DNA of 64,000 nucleotides from Dreissena polymorpha (Eukaryota > Mollusca > Bivalvia > Myida > Dreissenidae). The notes beneath the pieces were generated by a model. It had not been told where the DNA came from, did not search any database, and worked only from the letters and a program-made list of their open reading frames with translations. Where the stretch lies: positions 83,663,588 to 83,727,587 of the forward strand of contig NC_068359.1 in assembly GCF_020536995.1 (NCBI RefSeq), written 5' to 3'. Each line of letters begins with the position of its first letter. The first letter of the stretch is position 1. Shown here in pieces: positions 37,216 to 48,732 of the stretch. Made by a program: the position numbers and the translations under genes.

Positions 37216-37894
37216 CCGTTAGGACCACCGTGGTTACTCATTAAAATCCAGAGGGCGAGAATGCGAGAACGCGAAAGTACGATGACGACAGTGCGACAAT
37301 ACGATGGCGACAATGCGTTCGTACGATTGCGAAAACGCGCTAGTACGATGACGACAATGCGACAGTGCGACAATACAATGGCGGCAGTGCGATAGTACGG
37401 GGGCGACAATGCGATAGTCATATCGTACTGTCGCCGTGGTATCATCGCAATGTCGCCATCGTTCTATCGCATTGTCGCCATCGTATTGTCGCACTGTCGC
37501 CATCGCATTTTCGAATTGCCGCCATCATACTATCGCGTTATCGCATTGGCACCATCGTACTATCGCACTGTCGGCTATCGCCATCGTATTGTCGCACTGT
37601 CGTCATCGTATTTTCGCACTGTCGTCATCGTATTATCGCACTATCGAACTGTAGTATTGTCGCCATCGTACTATCTCACTGTCGCCATCGTATTGTCGCA
37701 CTGTCGTCATCGCACTGTCTGATTGTCGTCATCGTATTATCGCGTTCTCGCATTGTCGCCATCGTACTATCGCATTGTCGCCATCGTATTGTCACCCTGT
37801 CATCATCGTATTGTCACATTGTCGCCATCGTACTATCGCGTTCTCGCGTTCTCGCCCTCTGAATTTTAATGTGTAACCACGATGGCACTAACGG
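37216..37894. mobile_element. Fold-back element with minisatellite arms
   Basis: The ends are inverted repeats of about 45 bp: CCGTTAGGACCACCGTGGTT on the left against the complement CCGTTAGTGCCATCGTGGTT on the right, both continuing to CAGAGGGCGAGAA. Both ends are bounded by TA. Inside, a ~22-bp unit (CGCCATCGTATTGTCGCACTGT and variants) is repeated in one orientation from about 37,255 to 37,420 and in the opposite one from about 37,420 to 37,860. This is the layout of fold-back transposons and of MITEs with expanded arms. The long open frames here (for example 37,365-37,862, full of IVLSHCRH phrases) are repeat translations. Confidence 0.85.
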
Positions 37895-38006
37895 TATTCC
37901 GTAATACTGCTAAAGCACAGTATGATTAGGTCACTCCCAATGCTCAAATCTCTATGTTTATTTTAGTAACAACACATGTCTATGGGAGGATATTTAGGTA
38001 AAAGTT

Positions 38007-38234
38007 ACATCATTCGTGGTGAATATTTACATTATGACTGATGCTTATTCTAATTTGCTTTATGACAATTCCAACATGCTTGTTGTCTATTCGTTTATAC
38101 TTGATGATTGCTGCAACATTACATCATTCATGAATAATATTTACATTATGCGTGATGTTTATTCTAACATGCTTCATGACAGTTCCAACATGCTTGTTCT
38201 CTATCGGTTATACTTGACCATCTATATATACATA
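38007..38234 (+). repeat. Two tandem 114-bp units
   Basis: ACATCATTC starts each unit (38,007 and 38,121), and the units share AATATTTACATTATG and TTCCAACATGCTTGTT. Because 114 is a multiple of three, an open frame at 38,016-38,333 spans both and looks internally repeated, but it has no other sign of coding. Confidence 0.8.
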
Positions 38235-41200
38235 TCCAATCTGTATGAAAAAATGTCGGTGAACATTATTCCGGTGTTAATTTTTGAAAATATTGAGGCA
38301 TTCGTTAATTATGGATCTAAAACGGAACATTAATCCGCAAAAAAAAACACCGGGCATATTGCATATTAGATCGGACACATGAAATTATTTCGAAAGAAAG
38401 CAATAAGAGTTTCAATTCTACATGAGTAAGTCTCGCTGTGCACGATTACGCTCTTACTGCTCGTATATATTTGACTCTTGGCAAATACCTAGTGTTTTAT
38501 TTTGCTTAATCTTAATTGTGTCATGCATCTATATGTACTTAAAGCAGCATGACCAACAGCTCTTTCATATGTGAAAGAGATTGACACGAAATACCTACCC
38601 ATCTATAATAAAGTTTATATGTGCACTTCAATATTATAGTTTTAAAGCATTTTATGTGGTGCAATATAAAAGTACTCTAGTAAATTTGAAATTATGTAAT
38701 CGATTTCCTCTCAACATACATGCAAAGTTCCAGATAACTTTTTCAGCAAAATCTTGGTTTACACTCTATAATAATCCAGCCTTAAAGTCTATTATTAATT
38801 CTTTTTTTTCAGGTAAATATAATTTTTGGCACATCCGCATTTAGGTTTATAGTCTAAGAAGAGCTAATGACAATTGCCGGGTTACAGCAGACTTTTTGCG
38901 ATAAAAGGACCAGATAATGGAAAACGTTCGGCTTTTCGACTGTTGTAAAGATGGTCTGTTATTCATAATAACGTTAAAGTGCTGTTGATTTCATAATTGT
39001 AATGAGGGCCTAGACGAGTGGGAACTCATTGATAAAATGTTTACATTATATGCATTGATATTGAGTTTTACGCATGATCACACATTTTGAATTCTTATTT
39101 CATTTTTCCAATGTGTAACCGTACGCACAGAATTTAAGTCTACTTTTTTACTAAATTTAATTCAATTTTTTACGACTTTAAGCGTCTTATCTGGAGCTCT
39201 GCATACATGCATTAGTAGCATATATTGAAATATATCCATAGACTTTCTTTGGTTATTGAAGGTAAATTACTGTACAAAAATTATGGTTAGTCATTAACCA
39301 AAAAAAAGTTAAGTCTACAAACACGCGGTTAATTTCGGTTCAGTAGCAAATATCTTACAAAGGTGCGCAACTTCTCCTATAACATAAAATTTCCGTTATA
39401 CGCCGTAAATTTCCGTAGTCCTCCGTAGCATTTCGGAATGACTGTCAATTGACATCATTGTATCATGCATGATAGTATGTTGCTTTGTGCTTGGGTGAAA
39501 CTCACATCTTACCATCGCGTTAATTTATTAAACGCATTAATATTTGATTTCATTATGCACTGCGCCTATTGCACAAGTCTCTCTGCACAAACCAACATAC
39601 ACATATGCAGCATGCAATTAACGAACAAGAATGTTGCATCTGTACACATGCATGATACCATTAAGCAGAATGTAAATAGACATTGGACATCAGGCAAGAT
39701 GTAAGTGTCATCAAGCATGAAAAGGTGTCTACATACTAATTGAAAGTACCATCAAGAATCATGACACAGTCACAAAGAAGGATGTAATTTTTACCTAAAT
39801 ACCCTTCCATATTTGTCGGCACTGTGTGCTTAATTTCACTGAAGAACGTCTACTGGTAAATCTTACAAAAAAAGTGATAAATAAGACTGAGTAGCAATTT
39901 TTTCGGCGTTGCTGTTTAACGTCAAATTTGGCCTTTCAACGAACTTCTTAAAAGCCCATTGAATTTTAATGAAGAAGTTTCCCGCTTGTAGGTCCGAATG
40001 AATTAAATCAAATTTTGCAATTGGCAATTTGATAGAAATCCCCATAAAACATTGCACATAGCTTTCTGAAATAAACAGGCCACATTGAACGCATTCACGA
40101 TATCCAACAGCTCTCTTTGCAAAGACCTATCTAGTGTTTCTTGGCCGTGTAAGATCTATAATTAGAACATCGTCACCTAAACATCTACTAATAGAAGAGC
40201 ATATTTTGGGGAAACAAATTCAATAAGAGTATAAAACGTCCACGATCAATAATGTGTAGTTTGTTAAAGATATCACGGCAGTAAAAACATAGCACTTTAA
40301 AGAGACCACAATCTGGTACATTTGGTCAATTGTTGCGTCCGTGGCGGACAATACATTTTTAAAAAGAAAGCGTACAAAAAGCAAACACAAAGTTCTTCGT
40401 AAGCTTGTTTTAATCTTAAAAACACATAATCGACAGTCATTCCAGTCAAATACAATACTAACAGTCAGCACTCTAGAGATCAAAATTGCGGATATAAATA
40501 TTTAATTCAGGGATATCAAGTGTCTCAAGTTCGAATTCCGGAAAAAATAGCCGGTAGTCTGGGGCATTAGGTCCCTTACAGGGATAAAAGGTAAATCCCC
40601 GCCCGAGCCGTAGCTAATTGATTTATTGTAGTCTTTCTAGTTGCAATTTCTGGTGAGTACAATGCGGAATATTACGGATATTTGCAACATGTCGAAGATT
40701 TTCGGAAAGTAGCGAAGAGGTTTTCGTCAGTTAATATTCATGTCCGTGCCGGCCGCTAACTTATCAGAATCAATAAAAAAAGAACCAGGAAAAATCGGTA
40801 CCGATCGCAAATTTCCGGAATTCCGATAAAGCTTCAACATAATTTGTTCTCAAATGATCGCGTACTCGAACGAATCTGTCCCTACGCCTCCAACTCCCTT
40901 TAAATCTCATCGGACGTACATTGATCTCAAAATCTATCCTTGACGACTCAAATCATATTTCCTGAATAGTTTGGCCTATTGACGTCCCTGTAATTATAAC
41001 AATGGTCTTTGGATAAACACCGCTAAGTTGTTGCAATATAATAACCGTTTAAAATAGTTACCGGTTTTCATTTAATAAAATGATTAAGTCATATTCGAGA
41101 TTTCAGCGATTGCCAATATTTTGCTTTTGTTCTCATAAGCATATGGTGCTTGGTATCTGCTATTGACTCCTATGTAGATTGCAAATATTACATAACCCTT

Positions 41201-41275
41201 ACAGCGGCCGAGCGCAGATATCTGCATTTGGCCGCTAAAAAGAAAAATCTTTGCGCATTAATTTAATTCAAATCT
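38235..41275. other. AT-rich intergenic DNA, no gene recognised
   Basis: Open frames at 38,581-38,844, 39,465-39,704, 39,863-40,057 (minus) and 40,220-40,483 (minus) have no motif I can name. Short phrases TTCCGTTATACGCCG and TTCCGTAGTCCTCCG near 39,390-39,425 repeat loosely. Nothing else is supported. Confidence 0.45.
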
Positions 41276-41410
41276 CATTATCATAATCAAAATCATCATC
41301 ATCGTCGTCGTCGTCACTACTACCACCACCACCATCATCATCATCATCATCTTCTTCTTCTTCTTCTTCCTCCTCCTCCTCATCATCATCATTAACAACA
41401 ACAGCAACAC
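41276..41410 (+). repeat. Compound trinucleotide microsatellite
   Basis: Runs of ATC, GTC, ACC, ATC, TTC, TCC, ATC and AAC/AGC follow one another. The minus-strand frame here gives runs of Met, Val, Thr, Lys and Arg and is a repeat shadow. Confidence 0.95.
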
Positions 41411-41430
41411 CAACTTAACATCATCATCAA

Positions 41431-41720
41431 ACAACAATAAACATCGGTAGCATACAATGTGCTTCATCAACCATACATAATTATATGCGTTAAAACACCA
41501 TAATAGAACAGCATGAATGAAGCTGTCTATTACTCTTTTATATTTCCTATACCAATATTTTTTTTCGTTAATTGAAGGACTAGTTGAAATCTTCTATAAA
41601 AGCCCCTCCCACCCCCCCCAAAATAAAAAAAATAAAACATAATAATAATAACCCTAGCAAACAACAATAAACATAGGTTAGTTAGTATACACTGTGCTTT
41701 AGCAACCATGCATAATGAAT
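41431..41720 (+). repeat. Dispersed pair of ~55-bp direct repeats
   Basis: AACAACAATAAACATCGGTA at 41,431 and AACAACAATAAACATAGGTT at 41,661 begin two similar segments. Both continue through a TACA(A/C)TGTGCTT phrase to a CAACCAT(A/G)CATAAT end. The spacer contains a poly-C stretch near 41,609. Confidence 0.7.
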
Positions 41721-42139
41721 GTTTATGACTTCGGACCGTTGTGATCAAATTTAAAAAAGCAAGATGGTATGTATGCGGCACACAAACACATAGATAATTA
41801 TAGTTTTATACCTTAAACGTAGTTCATCAAAATAAAGATAAGTTATTATCTATGTAATACTTAAATTAGGTTTATAACGTATGCATATTTGTCTAAAACT
41901 TGTGAAATGTGATTCGTAAGCCGACGACAACATTATCATTCGGACCCTTCTCCCCACCTAACAATCGAGATTAAACACCTGTGGAAATCCCGATCTTATC
42001 AATGAATAAACCGGTTCAATGATGTCAAGTCAAATAAAACATACTATTACTATCCAAATAAATATCTATCAAAAAATGTAAATTGATATACCTACTTAAC
42101 TAAAACTAAACTTAAACGATTAGCAAGAAAAATATATAA

Positions 42140-42194
42140 AGAAGAAGCAGGCAAAGTAGACAAATTAATTGTAACATATGTTTTCTCAGTCTCC
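42140..42194 (+). repeat. 55-bp direct repeat, left copy
   Basis: It matches 43,604-43,658 (shared core GACAAATTAATTGTAACAT and an AGTCTCC end). The pair encloses a TTAA-flanked element and a long trinucleotide microsatellite. Confidence 0.75.
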
Positions 42195-42494
42195 CACTGT
42201 TGAACAATATAAATAGTATTTATCGCCACCCCAAAAGGGATCTTTATCACACGTTTGGCTCAACTAATATATAATTGTGACAGGACAAACTGTCAACAAA
42301 TACCTTGTTAATGTTTTATACATAACTCCAATCAAAGGTCAACTTCCAAGGAAACTGCGGCATGTTAAAACTGTTGATTATGACAAAATGTTGTTTAGTA
42401 CAAATCAGTACAATAGCGTCTGTTATGTGGCCTATACTAATCCAGTTAAATAAAACTTTAATCGCAGAAAAGTTTAGATTCTTTACACCTTTAA

Positions 42495-43008
42495 AGGGGC
42501 CTTTTCACAGATTTTGGCATTTTTTTTAACTTATTCATTAAATGCTTTATATTGATAAATGTAAACATTGGATCATAAAAGCTCCAGTAAAAAATCAAGA
42601 AAAAAAAATAAAAAAAAAGGAAATGTACATTGCCCGGAGCAGGGTTCGAACCAGTGACCCCTGGAGTCCTGGCAGAGTCCTGTAGTATAAACGCTTAAGC
42701 CTACTGAGCTATTCCGCCGAATACACATTCTCGACGTATTTTATACCTTATATAAGCAATCTTCGTAGTTTCACAAAATTTAACGACAAAAAACAGAACT
42801 CTCCAAATTATTCAATCGTTTCGCGTTGCAACGCTTTATAATTTTTAGGTTTTAAAATCGTCAAAAGATGCATATAATGGCTATATTAGAGCATGGTTAA
42901 TGTTCAGTATTACTGTTTCCTCACAAATATCATAACTAAAACGAAAACTTACGAATCTGAAACAACTTTTTTCAATTTTGTCAATTTACCAAAGCGTGAA
43001 AAGATCCC
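42495..43008. mobile_element. TTAA-flanked non-autonomous element
   Basis: TTAA stands at both edges (42,491-42,494 and 43,009-43,012). The ends are inverted: GGGGCCTTTTCAC on the left and GGGATCTTTTCAC read from the right. A TTAA target is typical of piggyBac and Kolobok elements, but no transposase is present. The interior has an A-rich tract and a tRNA-like segment in minus orientation. I recall similar repeats as abundant in bivalve genomes. Confidence 0.72.
42632..42719 (-). ncRNA. tRNA-like sequence inside the TTAA element, not a functional tRNA
   Basis: Minus strand: a D-arm/A-box-like TAGCTCAGTAGG is followed 45-50 bp later by a B-box GGTTCGAACCC with a plausible T-arm. The acceptor ends do not pair and the anticodon arm is not convincing. 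It probably derives from a tRNA or a SINE head captured by the transposon, and it may still carry pol III promoter boxes. Confidence 0.6.
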
Positions 43009-43083
43009 TTAAGAAAATATATATAACAGTTTCTTTCCTGTTTTAACAAAATGATACATTTAAAAATAAATTATGAAGCATCG

Positions 43084-43572
43084 CTAGCAATATTAGAAAG
43101 AGAAGTAGAAGGAGAATTATTATCAATAGTAGCAGTAGCAGCAGCAGCAGCAGTAGCAGCAGCACCAGTAGCAGTAGCAGAATCAGTAGCAGTAGCACTA
43201 GCACTAGCACTAGCACTAGCAGTAGCAGTAGAAGTAGAAGTAGCAGTATCAGTAGCCGTATCAGTAGCAGTAGCAGCAGCAACAGCAGAAGCAGCAGCAG
43301 CAGCAGTAGCAGTAGCACTATCAGAAGCAACAGCAGCAGCGGCAGTGGCAGCGGCAGTGGCAGTGGCAGTAGCAGTGGCAGTAGCAGTGGCAAGTAGCAG
43401 TAGCAGTTGCAGTAGCAGTGGCAGTAGCAGTGGCTAGTAGCAGTAGCAGCAGCAGCACTGGCAGCGGCAGTGGCAGCGGCAGTGGCAGCGGCAGCGGCAG
43501 TGGCAGTGGCAGCGGCAGCGGCAGCAGTAGCAGTAGCAGTAAGAGTAGCCGAAGCAGTAGCAGTAGCGGCTT
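43084..43572 (+). repeat. ~490-bp AGC/AGT/GGC trinucleotide repeat
   Basis: A long interrupted array of GCA, GTA and GGC triplets. It yields poly-Ala/Val, poly-Ser/Gly and poly-Leu frames in all readings, including a 194-codon minus-strand frame. None of these is a credible protein. Confidence 0.95.
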
Positions 43573-43603
43573 TTTGCTTTTTTGTTTTAGAAGTGTTTGT
43601 CGT

Positions 43604-43658
43604 ATAAGAAGAACGCAAGGAAGACAAATTAATTGTAACATGTGTTATCTTAGTCTCC
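43604..43658 (+). repeat. 55-bp direct repeat, right copy
   Basis: Partner of 42,140-42,194; it lies just outside the trinucleotide array. Confidence 0.75.
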
Positions 43659-43759
43659 GTTGTAGTAGTATTTGTTGTATCTACACAGCCATTTTTCAGT
43701 CACCTGAGAGACATGTTTTTATAAGAGATTTAATTGTGGACCAATACATCGTGTATTAA

Positions 43760-45913
43760 TATCAGTGTACCCACTGGGACACCACATGGGGCGAGGATTA
43801 ACAGATAAACTAGGCCTTCAATTAATTATGCGCCTAGAGGCAAACAATACTATAACTTACTGATAATTTTAGGATTGGGATGTGTTTGTATCTTATTTGA
43901 AATTAGCTAGCTTAATTCAAAAACTAATTATAGCCTCAATATTATCACAAGAACATCATCACATATTCATTGTGCAATATATAATCATATCACCATCACA
44001 ATATGCCAGAGCGTTAGTATTTATTGTGCATACATATCCTACAGCAACATTTACAAAACTTATTACAAACCAACCGCTCAAGCTTTAATTAAGATTGATT
44101 TCAATTTATATTATGACATACATTAAAGATCACTGTCAATTAATTAAAAAATAGCTTGATGCTTCGTACTCAGCGATTTAAATAAAAGAAACGTTGCGTA
44201 CCACAATAATTGGGGTTAATAAAAAAAGTCTGCAATTAAAATAATCAAATTTAAATAATACTAGATTAGTTTCAAATTGTCGCTCAAAAAATGTATCAGT
44301 TATATCAGTTACTAGGGAATCGATTTGTTTAATCTCCGCAATCCAATAATAATTATGGTGTTTGTATGACAAATTAATAGCTATTCGTCATTGAATGTAT
44401 GATACTCATAAAAATATTGGAAACAATAACCACAACAACAACAACATATGTGATTATGTATATATCTTCTTCAGATACTCTGTGGTCATACTTTCAAAAT
44501 TATCCTCATAAGATTCATAATAATAAAATAAACACTATTGCAATCTTAGTAAAAACCAACTTAGCCGTTATGCTAATGATTTTATGTTCAGTATGCGTGT
44601 ACATTTCAATATTATATAACAACAAGTGTTCACAAATACCTATGTTTAATAAATATTAAAAACATGAGAACCAATGAAGGTATTTCATTTTAATAGACTA
44701 GTTTTACCGTGTGTGTACATTCATTATAAATCTTTTTAAAATCACACTTGAGATAATGTCTTTAGGTTTTGCTATTTCTAATCGATTTAAACACCATAAA
44801 ACCACCGTATTTTCTCTTACATTCTAAATTTCTTACATTCCTTTTAAGCCAAAATATTTATGTGTTTTCATGATTCTAAATTTTCGGACATACGGATTTT
44901 CGTACAGTCAGTTAAACAGCGCTATTTTATCAGATTTTGACCCTGTTTTTGCTTATCTGATGACCCTTCGGTCATGCATTTCTTACAACCGGATTAAAGT
45001 ATAATAAAACAGAATCATGCCTAAGGGCAATCGACCATTACATTGCGTACTTGGGTAAATTACCTTGTAAACCTCTAATAAGCAATGGTTCCTTCCAACA
45101 GGCGTTTGAAATGATATCGTGTTAAGAACAGCCAACGTTTATTGTTTTACTTTTTATATATTATTTCAGTTGATTGCAAAGCTGTTAAGTTGCATTTTTA
45201 AAGTAAAGAACGAAGGGAACAACACAATAAAATTATGTACACTGATGTACTATTTCTACTTCAATTAAATAATGGACAAACAACATAACACACTTGTCTC
45301 TAAATATTTTTCGTATTTAAATTTTCCAACACGAAAAACAATATCTTTAAGTGAACGGAAACTTATAATTATTACGGCATATAGTAAAAGCAGAGTTGTC
45401 TGAACCATAAGTAAAATAAAAAATAAAAAATGACACAGCTTATTTTTCCCTCAAGTGTTAATGATAATATGGATTAACAATTAAAATACATAAAGTCAAT
45501 TGTGTTGATTACTCGTTAATGACCTTATCGCAACATCCGGGCACTTGCGTCAGTTAGAGTTACATGCCCCTTGACGACGGTGAAAACAAAAGCGCTGTCG
45601 CCATTTTATTTGCATTGAAATATTTAACACTGTTCGCAATTTTCTAAGTTAAGGCACATCTTCGCGACCATTTTTTAGAATAAAAATACCCCGAAATAGA
45701 AATTCTTTCATAATAAATTAATTTTATGAACGAACACAAATAGGATAAAACAAACAACCAATAAATTTTAAATATATGCACATATAGTAGCTGTTAGAAC
45801 CTCTATATTGTTACCTTATTACCTTGTTACGTATTAAATAAATTCTCATGATAAAGTTATTGTTTTTATTTAATTCACACCAATTTCGAACACTTTTTGT
45901 TTCCGCATGTTAG
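43760..45913. other. AT-rich intergenic DNA, no gene recognised
   Basis: Short open frames at 43,882-44,088, 44,178-44,372 (minus) and 44,399-44,659 have no motif. A phrase at 45,520-45,590 (GACCTTATCGC, then GACGGTGAAAACAA) recurs in inverted orientation at about 47,285-47,345. Confidence 0.45.
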
Positions 45914-46128
45914 GTATTTGAATGCCCCTTTTTCATCACAAACCGATTATCTCGTTATGATCGGATACTGTCCAGACAAAGAAAACACGGTGTCATAAAG
46001 CCAGCTGGGGACCTATACTTGGGGCTCTGCATAACCACATGTGGTCATTAAACACAATTATGATACCTCTATGTCATCTCTTGTCATCTGAGCAGTCATT
46101 TAAGCCAAAAATTTTATGCCGAAATAAT
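45914..46128 (+). repeat. Diverged direct duplication, left copy
   Basis: It shares ordered blocks with 46,248-46,450: CCGATTATCTCGTT, TGATC, ACTGTCCA/ATTGTCCA, GGTGTCA, GCAGTCATTT. The offset is about 340 bp. Identity is low, so the duplication is old. No coding content. Confidence 0.65.
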
Positions 46129-46247
46129 TGAATATACAAACTTTGCTTTATAAAACACGTTGAACACCTTTAATAAACATTGAATTAAATTAAATGCATA
46201 TGTTTCATTTGATTGTTTGCATCATTCTTAAAATCGTGTAAGCTTTT

Positions 46248-46450
46248 GTATTCTGGTGTTTAAATGCCCTTTGTTTTGCATAATCCGATTATCTCGTTTT
46301 GATCAAATATTGTCCAAACTTAACTGACAAAAAGGTGTCAAACCACACTGGGTGGCCCAGACAGTGTCATTTAACACGATATATGCCACCATGTCTCCTC
46401 TTTCTGGTAGTATTAAGCAGTCATTTGGATGAATAATTAACGCCGATGTA
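46248..46450 (+). repeat. Diverged direct duplication, right copy
   Basis: Partner of 45,914-46,128. Confidence 0.65.
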
Positions 46451-46847
46451 CTTAACAGTTGCTTAAATTAGATATGTGACATATGGTCAAATAAAAAGTC
46501 ATGTCCAATTTAGATTATCAGAAATTTACACCGTAAAGATACTAGCCCGATTAATTTATTAAAGTATTTAATAATTATAAAATTTACGTAAAAAAACAAG
46601 TAACGTATTTAGCGTGTATCAGTTAATTAAAAAGACGTCATTCCGTATTAAGATTTAATGTTACGACAATAAACGATCGACATCATAAAAAGAAATTACG
46701 TTGACAGCAACCGGGGGTAATAATGTTTGACAAAACAAATATTTATACAGATATATGTGTGTTAATTTTAATATTTGTCACTCGTACTCATTACAATGAA
46801 CACAACTAAGGCTTTCAGTAAGTCATGTACCAGATTCCCTACGTATT

Positions 46848-46919
46848 TTACAGCTTCACATTAGCATGATAAATTGACATAGTAGAAATATAATCATAAT
46901 GTTCGAAGATGAATGAACC
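46848..46919 (-). CDS. DCAF17: DCAF17 exon 9 (candidate terminal exon)
   Basis: A strong acceptor, TTGTCTTTCTTTTCAG, precedes GSFIFEHYDYIS and eleven more codons to a TAA. It is in phase with exon 8 if the latter splices at GTGAGC. The human protein has SHEVYFDRDLVLHI at this point, which is only loosely similar. The alternative is that exon 8 reads on to its own stop at 47,408. Confidence 0.4.
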   Translation of the reverse strand, partial: GSFIFEHYDYISTMSIYHANVKL

Positions 46920-48651
46920 CTGAAAAGAAAGACAATAACTCATTACATCAACATCTACAAGGATACTCCCATTATTACAGAATAACGAATTTACCTCCGG
47001 TGTCTCAGTGAGAAAGTTAATCATGAATGTCGTCGTACTCGATCATCGGCCACTTGGTCGGGTCATCCAGCTTGCAATTTGTACGGACATTCATTAAGTC
47101 CAATTAGTTTTATTTCTGATCATATCGGGCTTTCGAAATGCAATCTAACCCGTTCATAATAGTCAAAAGACATTTTAAACACCAATTACAGGACATTTAA
47201 TTACCTATCGACTTCCCAATAGGAATGCAATTGACGAAATATCAGCAGAGGTGCTCAATCAGCGTAGTAAATCGACCGTATCTAGGGCATTGTTTTCACC
47301 GTCGCTAAGGGACTGCCCCTTTTGTGACGTCATCGCGATAAGGTCAATTCTTACATTCAACCGTTTGCAATAAATTCTTATCAATAAAATAAAATCAACA
47401 AATTATTTTAATACAACACATGTTTGCTCACCACATCCTGGTGTCCAGCATCTTCCAACCAAAACTCTCGCACCAGTTTCATATTGCTGTTGTCATAGAA
47501 ACAAACTTTGTTGCGCAGGTCAGCATTCTGATTTGTCACCGAAATGTAGGTCAGGTCAAGGTCATCTTCGTAATCAACCGAGTGTGAATGACCTTTAAAC
47601 AAAACATGCTAGTCAGCATATGAAATAATCCTTAAAAATATTGCAATTATAAACGTTGGATTTTACATGTTCTACAAACATCTCAATTAAATAGATAAGA
47701 ATCTAAGTTTTCATACAATTAAAAAAACAGGTTTCCTCTTTATACAAATAATACTAGGGTGCATAATCAACGGGTTGTCAGGGGTTTACACACAGGGTGG
47801 ACAGCATGTAAAAACATTTTAAGAACTTTATTTTTGCAAATATCTCAAGCTATTAAAATACATTGGCAAAATCTATATTGCATAAAAGACAGTTTTTCTT
47901 GAAGTTTGTGCCAATATCTTAAGGTATGAGAATAAATCATTGAATACGTCTGAAATCAGTAACAAAATTTAACGCTGCGTGCACATTACCGTGTACAATG
48001 AATGCAATAAAAATGGATTTGTTTGACAAGAACACATGTTCATTAAATAAAAGTAATTCTGATGTATTTCACATTGCCATAAGCAGCACAAAAATCTGTC
48101 TTTTATGCACTAGTTGAAGTTTTTAAGAAAACTTGTTTAACGAAGTTATTTGAAATAAAGCACCACTTACTGTCGTGTTTAAATCCCTTTAAGGTAAAAG
48201 ATGGAACCACAAAAAGTCATGTGTTCCTGCACCCTGATACTAAGTTGAAGTAAATGTGAGTTGAAGTAAATGTGAGTTGAAGTAAATGTGAGTTGAAGTA
48301 AATGTGAGTTGAAGTAAATGGCTACTGAATACAAACAAACTATGACAAAATCTCCATGTTTACATGTAAATTAAATATAATAATAACATGCTAACTGAAT
48401 AGCACAAATTTCCTGACTAACAACGTGTTCATTAAAGAATCTTACAGTATCTGTGTCGCTGTTAACTTCATCGATGGATTGTCTCTTCTTGATAAATCGA
48501 CCTGACGAGGTATACTGGGGCTGGACCCGCTGTTCAAAGGCAAAATCAGGTCATATAACAGTGAAAACATGTAATGAATGCATATGCAATTAGAACAAAA
48601 GAATCTAGCATCCTTCTCTGAATCTAATTATTATCTGTATAATATCTGTAT

Positions 48652-48732
<81 letters not shown>

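Noticed and set aside
37234-37862. Frames up to 165 codons with IVLSHCRH repeats
   Set aside because: They translate the 22-bp arms of the fold-back element in several frames at once.
42632-42719. Possible tRNA gene on the minus strand
   Set aside because: Promoter boxes exist, but the acceptor stem does not pair and the segment lies inside a repeat.
43043-43641. Long poly-Leu, poly-Ala and Ser/Gly frames
   Set aside because: All readings of a triplet microsatellite stay open; there is no non-repeat coding evidence.
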